The notes: generated by a model from the letters alone, not told the origin. A DNA stretch of 45,166 nt from Alphaproteobacteria bacterium (GCA_020445145.1 JAGRHC010000061.1:1-45166); one strand, 5' to 3'. Shown: positions 1-9,294, counted from the stretch's first letter. Numbers and translations are program-made.

Positions 1-29
1 AGTCGCACTTCACTTTGAACTCTCAAAAA

Positions 30-1655
30 TTAGCTAAATGTGACGCCCCAGCCCGTGATATTAAGGCTGGTTTCAACAGCATTAATCAGGGGACCGAGGT
101 TAACGGCAAGGGCGCCGCCTATGATATGTGTCATCCCGGCCATGACCGATGCCTGCTGCTTACCCTCAGACACATCGCGCATGATAAAGAGGCCGCGTAC
201 AAAGCTGATCAGACCGACAATGATCATGAACTGGATCACAGCCGAAATAACATTGTATATGGCATCCGTTTCAGCTGCAGTCATACCGGTTGTATAGGCA
301 AGGTTCGCAGCCGTCTCTGTAACCCCGCCATTATCAAACATCGTACCTGACAAGGCCCGGACAAAGGTTGAAGCAGAAATCAGAAGTCCGCCTGTAACAA
401 ATGTGGCAACAGTTCCCGACCCGCCTGGGCCTTTAGGACCTTCCTGCGCAGACTTAATAAGGCGGGAAATACCGATCATAATAAAGATCATACCGGCAAC
501 AAAACCAAAGAAGTTCAAAACAAGCTGTCCAGGCCCGAGCAAATCTTGCATCAAACAAACCATCGCTTCGTCCAGACTGTGTGTACCAGCCCCGCAACCT
601 GTCGTCACAAAACCCGTATTCGTATCTGTCCCTGAGAAGAACCCGTACAGGCCCCCGGACATCAGCGTTGTGTTTATCGCACTGACGACGAAGGGAAGGG
701 CAAAAAACGCGCCGCCCGCCAAAAGTCTCATCAGGCCTTCGGATAGGTGAATTTGCATAGGATTCAGAACATGGTCCTTGACCTTGATAACGCCCCAGAC
801 ACCGAAAATAATCCCTAGCATGTAGGCAAGGCCGGTTAAGAACGGTGCAATACCGGCAGTCTGCATCCAGGAATTACAAAGAATATCACCAACAGTGCCA
901 CCCATCCATCCGAGACATTCATCAGCACCAGACTCTGTAGAGTGGACAAAGTTCCCATCGTTCAAATCATTGAAGAACCAGCCCAGAGTCCCCATACCAC
1001 CATTTTCTATCGTCGTATACATAGCCGTAAAAATGGCAGGAAGAGCAAACAAGGCCCCGCCGGCAACAAACCGGATAATGGACTCTTTCAGAGGGTTACG
1101 ATCAGGATCTTCGACATAAGCCTTAACTTTAAGAATTCCAAGGCCACCCATCAAAAGGCCCAGCAGGTAGCCAATACCTGTCACCAAACCTGGAATGAGG
1201 TATGTCGAATCTAAAACATTTTCAAAAATCGAGTTTACGTTATCACCAAGCGGCGCAAGCGCACTGGCTGTGTTAACAATTGGCTGCATGAGCGGATCTG
1301 TATCAGCTTGAGACTGCCCGAAAGTGGTGATTGCCCCAGCATCAATTGCATCCTGCATAGCTTCATAGATAATCGGAGAAGCAAAAAGTGCGCCTCCGGC
1401 AAAAAGCCTGATGAGAGGAACTCTAAGCGGTGTTTGATTTGGATTTTCAACGTGTTCCTTAACTTTTAATAAGCCCGTCGAAGCAAACAACAAACCAAGC
1501 AAATAGAAAACAGCCGTAAAAAGACCAGGAAGACCTTCAGTTGAATCGGTAAGATTCCAGGCAATATCATTCAAACCTTGCGCAAACACAGGCGTCGAAG
1601 GCAGTATAAAAAACAGAACGCCAAGAAAAATATTCAGATATCGCTGTTTAAACAT
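30..1655 (-). CDS. Polytopic T4SS membrane protein with five IcmC/DotE-like repeat units
   Basis: The 541-aa product has a signal peptide (residues 1-25, ending in VFA) and then five degenerate copies of one unit at about 43-100, 154-212, 271-327, 376-434 and 470-527. Each unit is a hydrophobic helix, a short charged loop and a second Gly/Ala-rich helix. The first three are clearest: the loops read LLKVKEHVENP, ILKVKAYVEDP and VIKVKDHVLNP, each followed by an FAGGALFA-like helix. Known: in Legionella and R64, the gene after icmG/traP encodes the small membrane proteins IcmC/DotE, IcmD/DotP or TraQ. The position here is the same, so I infer a fused, multiplied version of that component in the inner-membrane part of the secretion channel. 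The start has only a weak GTGGA-like ribosome site. Family assignment is moderate; the internal repetition is directly visible. Confidence 0.7.
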   Translation of the reverse strand: MFKQRYLNIFLGVLFFILPSTPVFAQGLNDIAWNLTDSTEGLPGLFTAVFYLLGLLFASTGLLKVKEHVENPNQTPLRVPLIRLFAGGALFASPIIYEAMQDAIDAGAITTFGQSQADTDPLMQPIVNTASALAPLGDNVNSIFENVLDSTYLIPGLVTGIGYLLGLLMGGLGILKVKAYVEDPDRNPLKESIIRFVAGGALFALPAIFTAMYTTIENGGMGTLGWFFNDLNDGNFVHSTESGADECLGWMGGTVGDILCNSWMQTAGIAPFLTGLAYMLGIIFGVWGVIKVKDHVLNPMQIHLSEGLMRLLAGGAFFALPFVVSAINTTLMSGGLYGFFSGTDTNTGFVTTGCGAGTHSLDEAMVCLMQDLLGPGQLVLNFFGFVAGMIFIMIGISRLIKSAQEGPKGPGGSGTVATFVTGGLLISASTFVRALSGTMFDNGGVTETAANLAYTTGMTAAETDAIYNVISAVIQFMIIVGLISFVRGLFIMRDVSEGKQQASVMAGMTHIIGGALAVNLGPLINAVETSLNITGWGVTFS

Positions 1656-1846
1656 ATAGGTCCACTCTCATCCATAGTAAAATGTCTGACACATAAATAT
1701 TACATCACATTTTAGTAATACTCTGCAAACTTTATGTTATCTCGAAAACCCCGCGAAAAAACAGGTGTTTTAGCTAAAAAACACACAAGCCGTTAAAAAA
1801 CTGGAAATTTTAGGCAAAATAATAACGCGAAACGAACAAGCAGGTA

Positions 1847-3121
1847 TTATTGCTTGATTTCACCACGTGTTCCACGAACAACCCACTTTCCGGTTTCATT
1901 TGAAACAGAAAGAATTTTGCCAATCCCTGCAACTGTATCACCAACTTCAACAGTTTTCATTTCGTCAGTACGCTGATCATAAATGACGGCACGACCTGGT
2001 TGAGCGGAACGAAGTTTCCAGACAGGGGCAGGTTTTTCAACCTTCTTTGGTGCAACAGGCTTCGCAACAGGCTGAGAAGCAGCTTCTACATGTGGCGCTG
2101 GAACTGCAACCGGTTCAGGCTGCACAGGCACAGAGGCCTCAGGCTCAGGAGCAGGTGCGGGTGCGATCTCGGGTTCAGGTTGTGGCTCCGGCGCAGCAAC
2201 AGGTGCCTCGACAACCTCGGGGGCCGACTCTTCTGGAGCGGGGGCGGGGACATCGGATGCAGAAATCTGAGGTTCCTCAACAGCGGCCTCCACAACATCG
2301 CCGAGCTGCTCATCTAAAGTAAGTGTATCGTCCTCAGCTGGAACAGCTTCCTCAAGAGCAGGCACAAAAGGCTTCTCCGTCTGTGATAACAGATCAGCCT
2401 CTTTAGAGGCCGAAGCAAGAGAATCTTCTGATTCTGGTGAAAGAGGCTGCTCTGTTGTATCCATAGCAAGAATTTCGCCGTCGTCTTCAGAAGACAAGGG
2501 GGCATTCGCGGTATCATCAACAGGCAAAGCATCATCCAGAGAAGACAGTTCAACAGAATCACTATCAGTCATAGTAGGCATAGGCGTAAGAACTTCTGCT
2601 TCCGCGCTATCAACCAAATTCTCATCAGTCCCGACGTTGAGAGCATCACCATCAGACGCCTGATCTGGCATCGGCGGAAGTTCACCCGCCAATTGAGGGT
2701 CTGCATTAACTTGAGCGGCCGTGTCCTCTTGAACAGGAGGGCTCGTCTCAGGAGAAGCTTCCGGGGCCTTTTCGTTCGTGGCAACAGGAATATTCTGAAC
2801 AACAGGCTTGCGAGCGGCTTTCGGCATCATCGTTTGGAAATAAAAGTAACCACCACCGCCGGCAGCACCTAAAATAACCAGAAGGGCGATGAACAGGCCG
2901 GCAGACCCTTTCTTTTTTGCAGGGCGCTGTGGGGCGAGGACGGCACTTTCTTCAAAATTATCAGTCGAGGGTAAATCCTCTTCTCCCAAATTATCTTCAA
3001 AGACTTCCGACTCAAAGTCGTCTTCGATATCCGACCAAGTCACATCACTGTCGAATTCATCATCAAAATCCGAAATTTCATCGTCAGAAACCGCATCCGG
3101 TTTTTTTCCTGGAGGAACCAT
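1847..3121 (-). CDS. DotF/IcmG/TraP-like T4SS inner-membrane protein
   Basis: The product is about 424 aa. A very acidic cytoplasmic N-terminus is followed by one membrane helix (about residues 74-95) and a long periplasmic Pro/Glu/Ala-rich linker. It ends in a compact domain with VGDTVAGIGKI and GKWVVRGTRG, the pattern seen in TraP and PilP-like tails. Known: DotF/IcmG (TraP in IncI plasmids) is a bitopic inner-membrane protein of Dot/Icm systems, encoded between dotG and dotE. That is its place here, 32 bases after dotG. I chose the ATG at 3121 because an AAGG lies about 10 bases upstream; a TTG at 3130 is in frame but sits too close to it. The linker is low complexity, so homology rests on topology, C-terminus and gene order. 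Confidence 0.7.
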   Translation of the reverse strand: MVPPGKKPDAVSDDEISDFDDEFDSDVTWSDIEDDFESEVFEDNLGEEDLPSTDNFEESAVLAPQRPAKKKGSAGLFIALLVILGAAGGGGYFYFQTMMPKAARKPVVQNIPVATNEKAPEASPETSPPVQEDTAAQVNADPQLAGELPPMPDQASDGDALNVGTDENLVDSAEAEVLTPMPTMTDSDSVELSSLDDALPVDDTANAPLSSEDDGEILAMDTTEQPLSPESEDSLASASKEADLLSQTEKPFVPALEEAVPAEDDTLTLDEQLGDVVEAAVEEPQISASDVPAPAPEESAPEVVEAPVAAPEPQPEPEIAPAPAPEPEASVPVQPEPVAVPAPHVEAASQPVAKPVAPKKVEKPAPVWKLRSAQPGRAVIYDQRTDEMKTVEVGDTVAGIGKILSVSNETGKWVVRGTRGEIKQ

Positions 3122-3153
3122 ATCAACCAATCCTTGATTTTAAATCTAGAGAA

Positions 3154-4419
3154 TTATTCAGTCATATCGTCCGAAGAGTTTTTCTCCATAACAGGCTCTG
3201 TAAAGAGAATACCCATCGGTGTACCCGAGTGAATTTTAACCAGAACTTTTGTGTCATTAGCCATATCATCAATGATGCTGCTAATCTCATCACCAGCTTC
3301 GGAAACCCCGGTCGCAACCTTTTGATCGCGGCTCTTGTTGTTATCCGTAGATGCTGTCGTTGTTCCGTCCTGACTAATCGTAATATCAGTATTCCCTGAA
3401 TCCGCAATTGCTTGAGACAAGCCCTTAACAAAGGCAGCAGCAGCAGGAAGAATAACACGCTTGAAATAACGGTGGTTAACTTCGGTCGCCATCCCGGGAA
3501 GGGTGGTGTCCGGGTCAAGGGCAATCGCGGTAATCGAAACACTCTTCCCGTCAACGACGACGGTATCAAAGTTAAGGGTAAGGTACTTATCTTCCTTAAC
3601 TGAAAACTTACCGAGGATCTTGCTACCTTTGAGCGGGCCGGATACCAAAAGCGCCAGAACAGGCCCTGGAACATCAGAGTTTGCTTCGGTGAGCAACTGT
3701 GCGTAAGCAATATCACCAGCAGAAATAATGATCGCCGCTTCCTCATCATCCGTAAGCTCTTCGCCAAGATCTTCGCCACCACCATCAACACCGGTTCCAT
3801 TGTCGGTTTCAAAAACCTGCGGATCGACCACAGCCTTGTATGTAAAATCCAATTTTTTGGTATTATGACCAAGAATAGACTGCATTTGCTTTGACATAGC
3901 CTCGGCCATTGCCTTAACAGCCTGATTTTGTTGCTCTGAGTTCACAACGGTTACAGGTTCTGTGTCAACCTGCTGCTTGGTTTCACGAACAACACGCTCT
4001 TCTTGAAGGCGACGCCAGCGGTGAAGAGGGTCTTCTTCTTCTTCTTCTTCCGCGGGCAACTGAAGGCGTTCAGAAGGCGTTTCGATAGGAACAGGAAGTG
4101 TACTACCCTGTGTTTTAATTGCTTCCTCAAGATCAGCCTCGTTCTGAGCTTCAACAGCCTGAACATATGCCGGAGAGGCAGCTTCCGTACCCGGAGGCGC
4201 GTTAACCGAGGATCCGACAGGCACGGCGGAAACGGGCGGCTTTTGAGAGCCCCCGCCAAAAATCATAATCGCACCAAAAATAGCGCCTGCGCCAACAATA
4301 ACAATACCGACTTTAACAAGCGGATTATTACGCCAGACATCCCCTAAGGAATTTTTCTGAACAAACTCATCAAACCCATCGTCCGAGCCGATAACTTCTT
4401 CATCAAGATCATCATTCAT
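3154..4419 (-). CDS. dotG: DotG/IcmE/TraO, VirB10-like T4SS core protein
   Basis: The 421-aa protein has an acidic cytoplasmic N-terminus, one membrane helix (about 35-55), a Pro/Glu-rich and coiled linker (about 60-200), and a C-terminal VirB10-type beta domain. That domain includes PVLALLVSGPLKGSKILGKF, a second GKSVSITAIALDPD strand pair and a final KIHSGTPMGILFTEPV. Known: DotG spans the envelope and forms the central channel of the core complex with DotH. Legionella DotG is about 1,050 aa because of a long repeat region; this one lacks it and matches the compact size of TraO. The gene overlaps the end of dotH by 8 bases, indicating translational coupling. A run of six Glu/Asp-rich codons in the linker comes from a GAA repeat at 4031-4050. 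Confidence 0.85.
   Translation of the reverse strand: MNDDLDEEVIGSDDGFDEFVQKNSLGDVWRNNPLVKVGIVIVGAGAIFGAIMIFGGGSQKPPVSAVPVGSSVNAPPGTEAASPAYVQAVEAQNEADLEEAIKTQGSTLPVPIETPSERLQLPAEEEEEEDPLHRWRRLQEERVVRETKQQVDTEPVTVVNSEQQNQAVKAMAEAMSKQMQSILGHNTKKLDFTYKAVVDPQVFETDNGTGVDGGGEDLGEELTDDEEAAIIISAGDIAYAQLLTEANSDVPGPVLALLVSGPLKGSKILGKFSVKEDKYLTLNFDTVVVDGKSVSITAIALDPDTTLPGMATEVNHRYFKRVILPAAAAFVKGLSQAIADSGNTDITISQDGTTTASTDNNKSRDQKVATGVSEAGDEISSIIDDMANDTKVLVKIHSGTPMGILFTEPVMEKNSSDDMTE
4031..4050. repeat. Trinucleotide (TCT/AGA) microsatellite inside dotG
   Basis: Six TCT units plus TC on the plus strand read as GAA/GAG (Glu) codons in dotG. Being a trinucleotide, length change would alter the acidic linker without shifting the frame. 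Confidence 0.9.
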
Positions 4420-5434
4420 CTAGCAGATCCTCGTGGTCAGTAAGATAAGCGCGAACAGTGCGCCCTTTTTCTGATAGCAACAATACAGGAGCGTCCTGCA
4501 AGGCATAAATACGGGTTCCGTCAGCAGAAGAAACCGAACTATCCCATCCTGGAGAAAGGAGAGTAAGCGGCGTACGCACATAAGTCATATCATTATATCG
4601 AAACGCAGAAGTCCGCCCATCTACGCCTGAAACATCAAGCTTTTGAGCGCCCGGAGGAAGAACGCCTCCCAAAGCCGTGGCCATATCAACGTCACCGGCT
4701 GAAATATTAATGCCGGGATCAATAAGTGGTGTTTGAGCATTCGGCCCATTACCTGGGACCACAGCATCAAAGCGGTAATGAACCAGATCACGGTTTGTTT
4801 CAAATGTAAGAACAACAGGAGCATCAAGCCCGAGAAGCCTCAAAGAAATATTCCCATGCGCAAATTGCGTCGAAGGTGATATCCGAAGAAGATTCGTCAG
4901 ATCCTTTACGGTATCGTCCATAATTTCAAAATCACCAACCCAACTCATATCCTCAATCGGCCAAGGCGCGCCGGATGAATCAAGAATGCTGAGAGTCGTC
5001 ACATAACCATAAGCAAGCTTAACAATAAGCGGCGGACTACCGGGATCAAGAGAAACGTTCTGAACCGTAGACTCTGGACGCGGATAAGGGTGAACAGGAA
5101 GATTAGAAGACTCAACCGTCCGGTCAAAATGCTCAAGCACCGTCCTGATCTCTTGTGGATCAAGAGGAAGCAGCTGACGCAGCGCAGCGTCGAAAGCCTG
5201 CTTTCTGAAGTCAGCCTCAAGCTGATCGGACGATTTGTCGAAATTCATCGTTTCATCTTCAAAGCTGAAGAGGTCCCCAGCACCATCAGAAGAATTATCG
5301 GCAGGAAGAAAGCTTTCATCCTGAGCGTGAGCCGGGCTGCAGGCCAGACAAGTGCAAACCAAAAAGGTTCCAGCAATAAACTTGCGAAGCGAAATAGTCG
5401 GCATGTCGGTAGGTGTAAAGATCGTGTATTTCAT
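4412..5434 (-). CDS. dotH: DotH/IcmK/TraN, outer-membrane-associated T4SS core protein
   Basis: The 340-aa protein begins with an exported leader (hydrophobic stretch 17-32, probable cleavage after AHA at residue 37). An acidic segment and a helical region (about 65-105) follow. The rest is a beta-rich body containing PPLIVKLAYGYVTTLSILDSSG and GAPWPIEDMSW, typical of the DotH/TraN family (VirB9-like function). Known: DotH forms the outer-membrane ring of the Dot/Icm core with DotC, DotD and DotG. DotC and DotD are not in this window. It lies between dotI and dotG in the same order as icmL-icmK-icmE. No strong ribosome site precedes this ATG; an internal ATG at residue 11 is possible and would still keep the signal peptide. 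Confidence 0.85.
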   Translation of the reverse strand: MKYTIFTPTDMPTISLRKFIAGTFLVCTCLACSPAHAQDESFLPADNSSDGAGDLFSFEDETMNFDKSSDQLEADFRKQAFDAALRQLLPLDPQEIRTVLEHFDRTVESSNLPVHPYPRPESTVQNVSLDPGSPPLIVKLAYGYVTTLSILDSSGAPWPIEDMSWVGDFEIMDDTVKDLTNLLRISPSTQFAHGNISLRLLGLDAPVVLTFETNRDLVHYRFDAVVPGNGPNAQTPLIDPGINISAGDVDMATALGGVLPPGAQKLDVSGVDGRTSAFRYNDMTYVRTPLTLLSPGWDSSVSSADGTRIYALQDAPVLLLSEKGRTVRAYLTDHEDLLDE

Positions 5435-5539
5435 GAATATGGCTAGTCCAGATACTCTAAAAACTCATAAACGATACATTGAATTTTTATAATTGTCACG
5501 TATTTATCAACAGGATATGTGAATAAAATTAAAAACTCC

Positions 5540-6226
5540 CTATCGCGGCACAGCAACCCATTGCTCAATACCCACGCCATTCGGGCTTTCTAGGCGCGGA
5601 ACACGAACAACAACGATAGTAACCAGAAGACCGGAATTCGATGTTTTTGCACCGGATTGATAGGTCAAAATAAGGGGGACCTGAACAGTCCATTGATACT
5701 GACCGTTCACAACGCCCTCAGATTCCATGATCGGAGCGCCTTTAGGAGCGGCCGTCAAAACTTGCTGGTTCGCCTCAACCATCTCAATAATACGGGAGCG
5801 TTGAAGCGCTTGGGTGAAGCTTTCCCATCCCCGTTTCGTAAAATTACGCGACGCTTCTTGAAGTCGGCGTCTGTAGTCGCTGAACCCGAAGGTCATAACT
5901 TCTGTAGAAGCTTGGGCAACCCAGGACATCAAAGCCGGCGCACTCAAGTTCGGTTGATCTAGGGGGACCATGGGGATGAGGCGACCATCTTCGGTCGTCG
6001 CAAAATAAACATATTCTTTTTGGTTCACATAGACGATGTAGTAAACAGAGCAAACGAGCCCCAGAATGATAAGCGCCTGCAACAAAGTAATCTTCAGGAG
6101 GCTTCTATAACCATCGCGATAGAACTCATTCCGAATAATAACGGTGGCGAGGCCGGAGGTATCCTCACTCGCCTTGCCTCGAGTATCGGCGGTCTGCGCA
6201 GGAGTGTTTTGTTTTTTGCCTAGCAT
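5540..6226 (-). CDS. dotI: DotI/IcmL/TraM inner-membrane T4SS protein
   Basis: The 228-aa product has a short cytoplasmic N-terminus, one membrane helix (about 45-67) and a periplasmic NTF2-like domain. The segment VIIRNEFYRDGYRSLLKI just before the helix and the later W-containing strands (GQYQWTVQVPLILTYQ) are characteristic of the IcmL/DotI/TraM family, which resembles VirB8. Known: DotI forms an inner-membrane assembly of the system. I chose the ATG at 6226 because AAAGG stands six bases upstream; a longer in-frame start at 6268 has no such site. It is the first gene of the minus-strand block and faces the five-paralogue operon across a short divergent region. Confidence 0.88.
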   Translation of the reverse strand: MLGKKQNTPAQTADTRGKASEDTSGLATVIIRNEFYRDGYRSLLKITLLQALIILGLVCSVYYIVYVNQKEYVYFATTEDGRLIPMVPLDQPNLSAPALMSWVAQASTEVMTFGFSDYRRRLQEASRNFTKRGWESFTQALQRSRIIEMVEANQQVLTAAPKGAPIMESEGVVNGQYQWTVQVPLILTYQSGAKTSNSGLLVTIVVVRVPRLESPNGVGIEQWVAVPR

Positions 6227-6467
6227 GGAAAACCTTTCGAAGCCCCTTAAACTTAAACTATATACCACATGAGTTTGACGGCAAAAAAATCATTACACAA
6301 GAGTCGAAATGATATTTTTTCACTATTTTGTGTTTGTTTACACGTGCCTTTGCCATTCAGCCTGTGTTAGGATAAACCTATTTAGAGAAATCTTAAAAAG
6401 CTGTAAAATTTCTCGTGCTTATGTTTAAAATAATGAATCGGTAAATATTTTTTAAAGTTTCAGGGCA
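6227..6467. promoter_or_regulatory. Divergent control region between the T4SS block and the paralogue operon
   Basis: The two operons start back to back, so promoters for both must lie here or just inside the first genes. The stretch is AT-rich and contains TTGCCA at 6350-6355 and a CACGTG palindrome at 6341-6346. I could not fit a convincing -35/-10 pair with normal spacing, so the promoters are not mapped. Confidence 0.4.
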
Positions 6468-7856
6468 ATGCAAGGCGTAAAAACACACATATTAAAGCGC
6501 GGGTCCAGTAGGAATTGGTGGGCAAAGCTTCTGTGTGCGTTTCTGCTGAGTATGTTTGTTTCCCAAAGCGTGTTTTCGGAAAGAGCGTGGGCGACGTGCG
6601 CTTGCACCGGGATGGGGCACTGCGCAGACTTGGACTGCAACAGAGCGGTTCAGGAAATTAATGATCAGCATAATGATCTTTTGAATAACACTGAGCAAGA
6701 GTTTTCTGACGACCTCAGGGCTTTTCAGGACTGGATGATCGACGTCATGATGGACACTGAGTTCGCGCCTGCGATGGCTATGACGGCGACGCAAATGGCG
6801 GCGGTGGCAATGTACCAGGTTGAGGTAATCGGCGCGTTTTTGGATGCTGAAAATCAGCTTGATACGCAGCTCCTCTTTCAGCGTCTGGAGATTGAGGCGC
6901 ATAGAGACTATCACCCGAGTGAGGAGCTCTGTTTGTTCGGGACGGTAACCAGAAGCCTTGCCGCCTCGGAGGCGCTTGCTCAATTCAACCGGGCCGCGCT
7001 TGCGGAGATTTCTATTTCGCGTCAGCTCGGAAGTGCAAATACAAACGCCGCCCCAAGCGTTGATCAGGATTTGGCGGGGCGCTGGCAACAATTTGTAACA
7101 ACATATTGCGATGTAAAAGACAACAACTGGCTAAGGGCGGATACGGGGCTTGATCTTGCCTGTGACCATGACGGCGTTGCTGGTGGCCCGAAAGGTGGAT
7201 CAAATCTGTATCGCCGCAACCGTGATCTGGATTATACCCGTATGATTGACGTTCCTCGTACGATAAACGTAGATTTCACAAATGGTGGAAATACGACGGA
7301 TGAAGAGGATTTGATGGCCCTTGGAAATAACCTTTATGGCCACCGGGTTCTGACACGCAATCTTTCAAATGCTCAATTGCAAAACGAAACGGCCCAGAGT
7401 CTATTTATGGGGCTCCGCGGTGTCGCGGCAAAGCGCGCGGTTGCTCAGGATAGCTTTAATGCGATCGTCGGTTTGAAATCAAATGGCAGCTCGAATACGT
7501 CGTCAACATCCCAGTATTTTGCTGCAATATTGAAAGAATTGATGCCTGCCGGGACAAGCAACGAAGACATTTATGCGATGATGTCACAAAAACCAAGCTA
7601 TTATGAGCAGCTCGAGATTCTATCCCAAAAACTTTATCAGGACCCGGATTTCTATGCGTCTTTGTATGATAAGCCCGCAAACGTTTCCCGTAAATATGTT
7701 GCGATGAAGGCCATCGAGCTTATGCTTGATCGGGCGACGTATGAAAGTCAGTTAAGGCGTGAGATGTCAGTATCGGTTATGCTTTCAAGCAAGTTGCGGC
7801 AGGCATTCCGGAAAGCAAACAGTGGCGTGGCCTCGGCGACCGGGCAGGGCGAGTAA
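6468..7856 (+). CDS. Exported Cys-rich helical protein, paralogue 1 of 5
   Basis: The 462-aa protein has a signal peptide (hydrophobic 19-34, probable cleavage after AWA at residue 42). The mature N-terminus is Cys-rich (C44, C46, C52, C57). The core motif HRDYHPSEELC covers 145-155. Two more conserved core cysteines follow, in TYCDVKDNN and LACDHDG. The latter carries a DxDG-like acidic loop that could bind a metal. The C-terminal third holds KPSYYEQLEILSQK and LYDKPANVSRKYVAMK. I recognise no named family with certainty. Location beside dotI suggests a periplasmic or surface partner of the T4SS (inference). It is closest to paralogue 2, which shares the TGLDLACDHDG block. The start has only a weak AGGG site, so its exact position is uncertain. 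Confidence 0.85.
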   Translation: MQGVKTHILKRGSSRNWWAKLLCAFLLSMFVSQSVFSERAWATCACTGMGHCADLDCNRAVQEINDQHNDLLNNTEQEFSDDLRAFQDWMIDVMMDTEFAPAMAMTATQMAAVAMYQVEVIGAFLDAENQLDTQLLFQRLEIEAHRDYHPSEELCLFGTVTRSLAASEALAQFNRAALAEISISRQLGSANTNAAPSVDQDLAGRWQQFVTTYCDVKDNNWLRADTGLDLACDHDGVAGGPKGGSNLYRRNRDLDYTRMIDVPRTINVDFTNGGNTTDEEDLMALGNNLYGHRVLTRNLSNAQLQNETAQSLFMGLRGVAAKRAVAQDSFNAIVGLKSNGSSNTSSTSQYFAAILKELMPAGTSNEDIYAMMSQKPSYYEQLEILSQKLYQDPDFYASLYDKPANVSRKYVAMKAIELMLDRATYESQLRREMSVSVMLSSKLRQAFRKANSGVASATGQGE

Positions 7857-7861
7857 ACACG

Positions 7862-9289
7862 ATGAAGCAAAGTGTAAGCCAGACATCTCAGTATATACAG
7901 ACATCAAGAAAAGCGATGCGAAGCTGCATGATCGTATTTGTTTTTCTTGGTCTGCTTTGTTCAACTTTGATGGCCTATCCAAAGAGAAGTTTTGCCGTCT
8001 GCTTCGGCATACCGTGCACGTTCTGCGGACCACTTGACTGCGCATTGGCTGCGGCATCTTATCTTGATAGTACGTATACGATGGATGACCTTGTTATGGT
8101 GGGGAATAACGGTATCCCAGGTGCTTCGGACGATAATATCGAAGATCATATTAACGAGGAAGAGTGGTGGATTGTTCGCGACTTTTTCAGGAAGTTTTTT
8201 GTGCGCGGCTTGGCGGAGATGACAGAGTATCTATCTGCATTTGGGATGTATCAGGTCGAAATGATAGGCTATCTGCTTGACGCGAAGCAACAGATCGAAA
8301 CGCAGAGACTTTTTTGGAAGTTGCATGCCGAGGCCCACAAAGATTACCACCCCAGTGACGATTTTTGCTGGTACGGAACAAGCGCGAGAAGTATGGCGGC
8401 CTCGGAAACGAGGGGGCGCTATAACGCTGTAGCACTTGCAGAGTGGAACCTGAATCGTCAGCTTGGCGACGATGCAACGAATGCGGCAAATGGTGTAGGG
8501 CAGGATCAGGACGGCCGTTGGAGAGAGTATGTGCAGAGATTCTGCGATCCAAAGGACAATAACTGGGTAACGGCAGGAACTGGTCTTGACCTGGCCTGTG
8601 ATCATGATGGTGTGGTTGGCGGACCGGTTGGCGCGATTGATAAGGAACGGATCAATCGTGATGTGGACTATACAGGTTTGGTTGAAGTTCAAAAAACAAT
8701 TGATATGAATCTCTCGGATGGCACTGTGCAATCGGGAGATCGCGATGTTTTGGCGATGGCAGCAAATCTCTACGGTAACCATGTCCTCTCCCGGAGTTTA
8801 TCACGGGACAAATTACGCAACGTTGATGCGCGAAGCCTTTACCTCGCTTTGCGTAGCGTGGCTGCAAAGCGTACGGTGGCACAGAACTCGTTTAACGCGA
8901 TCGTGGGAATGAGGTCTTCCGGAACAAGTGATGGAACAAGCGGTGTTGATACACGCGAATTCATCGCCGCAGCATTTAAGGATTTGATGCCCACGGGAAC
9001 GAGTGATGCAGATGTATATAAAATGATTGGTGAAAATCCAAGTTATTACGCCCAACTAGAGCTTTTGGGAAAAAAGATCTACGAAAATCCTGACTTTTTC
9101 GCAAATCTGTACGATACACCAGCAAACGTAGAGCGAAAAAAGGCTGCGATGAAGGGGATCGCCCTGATGCTGGACAGGGCATTATATGAAAGTGAATTGC
9201 GTCAGGAAATGCTTATGTCCGTACTTCTTGCAAACGAAATGCGCAGTAATTTCAGAACACTAAACAAAGACTTACAAAGAGATAAGTAA
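7862..9289 (+). CDS. Exported Cys-rich helical protein, paralogue 2 of 5
   Basis: The 475-aa protein has a basic N-terminus and a hydrophobic segment (22-38), with probable cleavage near SFA at residue 45. Four N-terminal cysteines follow (C47, C52, C55, C60) in a pattern unlike that of paralogue 1. The core motif HKDYHPSDDFC sits at 159-169, then RFCDPKDNN and TGLDLACDHDG. The C-terminal block is NPSYYAQLELLGKK plus LYDTPANVERKKAAMK. The gene begins 5 bases after paralogue 1, with a GGGCGAG-type site inside the previous gene's end, so translation is probably coupled. Function unknown; exported, and likely secretion-system associated by context. Confidence 0.85.
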   Translation: MKQSVSQTSQYIQTSRKAMRSCMIVFVFLGLLCSTLMAYPKRSFAVCFGIPCTFCGPLDCALAAASYLDSTYTMDDLVMVGNNGIPGASDDNIEDHINEEEWWIVRDFFRKFFVRGLAEMTEYLSAFGMYQVEMIGYLLDAKQQIETQRLFWKLHAEAHKDYHPSDDFCWYGTSARSMAASETRGRYNAVALAEWNLNRQLGDDATNAANGVGQDQDGRWREYVQRFCDPKDNNWVTAGTGLDLACDHDGVVGGPVGAIDKERINRDVDYTGLVEVQKTIDMNLSDGTVQSGDRDVLAMAANLYGNHVLSRSLSRDKLRNVDARSLYLALRSVAAKRTVAQNSFNAIVGMRSSGTSDGTSGVDTREFIAAAFKDLMPTGTSDADVYKMIGENPSYYAQLELLGKKIYENPDFFANLYDTPANVERKKAAMKGIALMLDRALYESELRQEMLMSVLLANEMRSNFRTLNKDLQRDK

Positions 9290-9294
9290 GGGAA

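Noticed and set aside
6341..6346. CACGTG box in the divergent region as an operator
   Set aside because: A 6-bp palindrome is expected by chance and no regulator context supports it.
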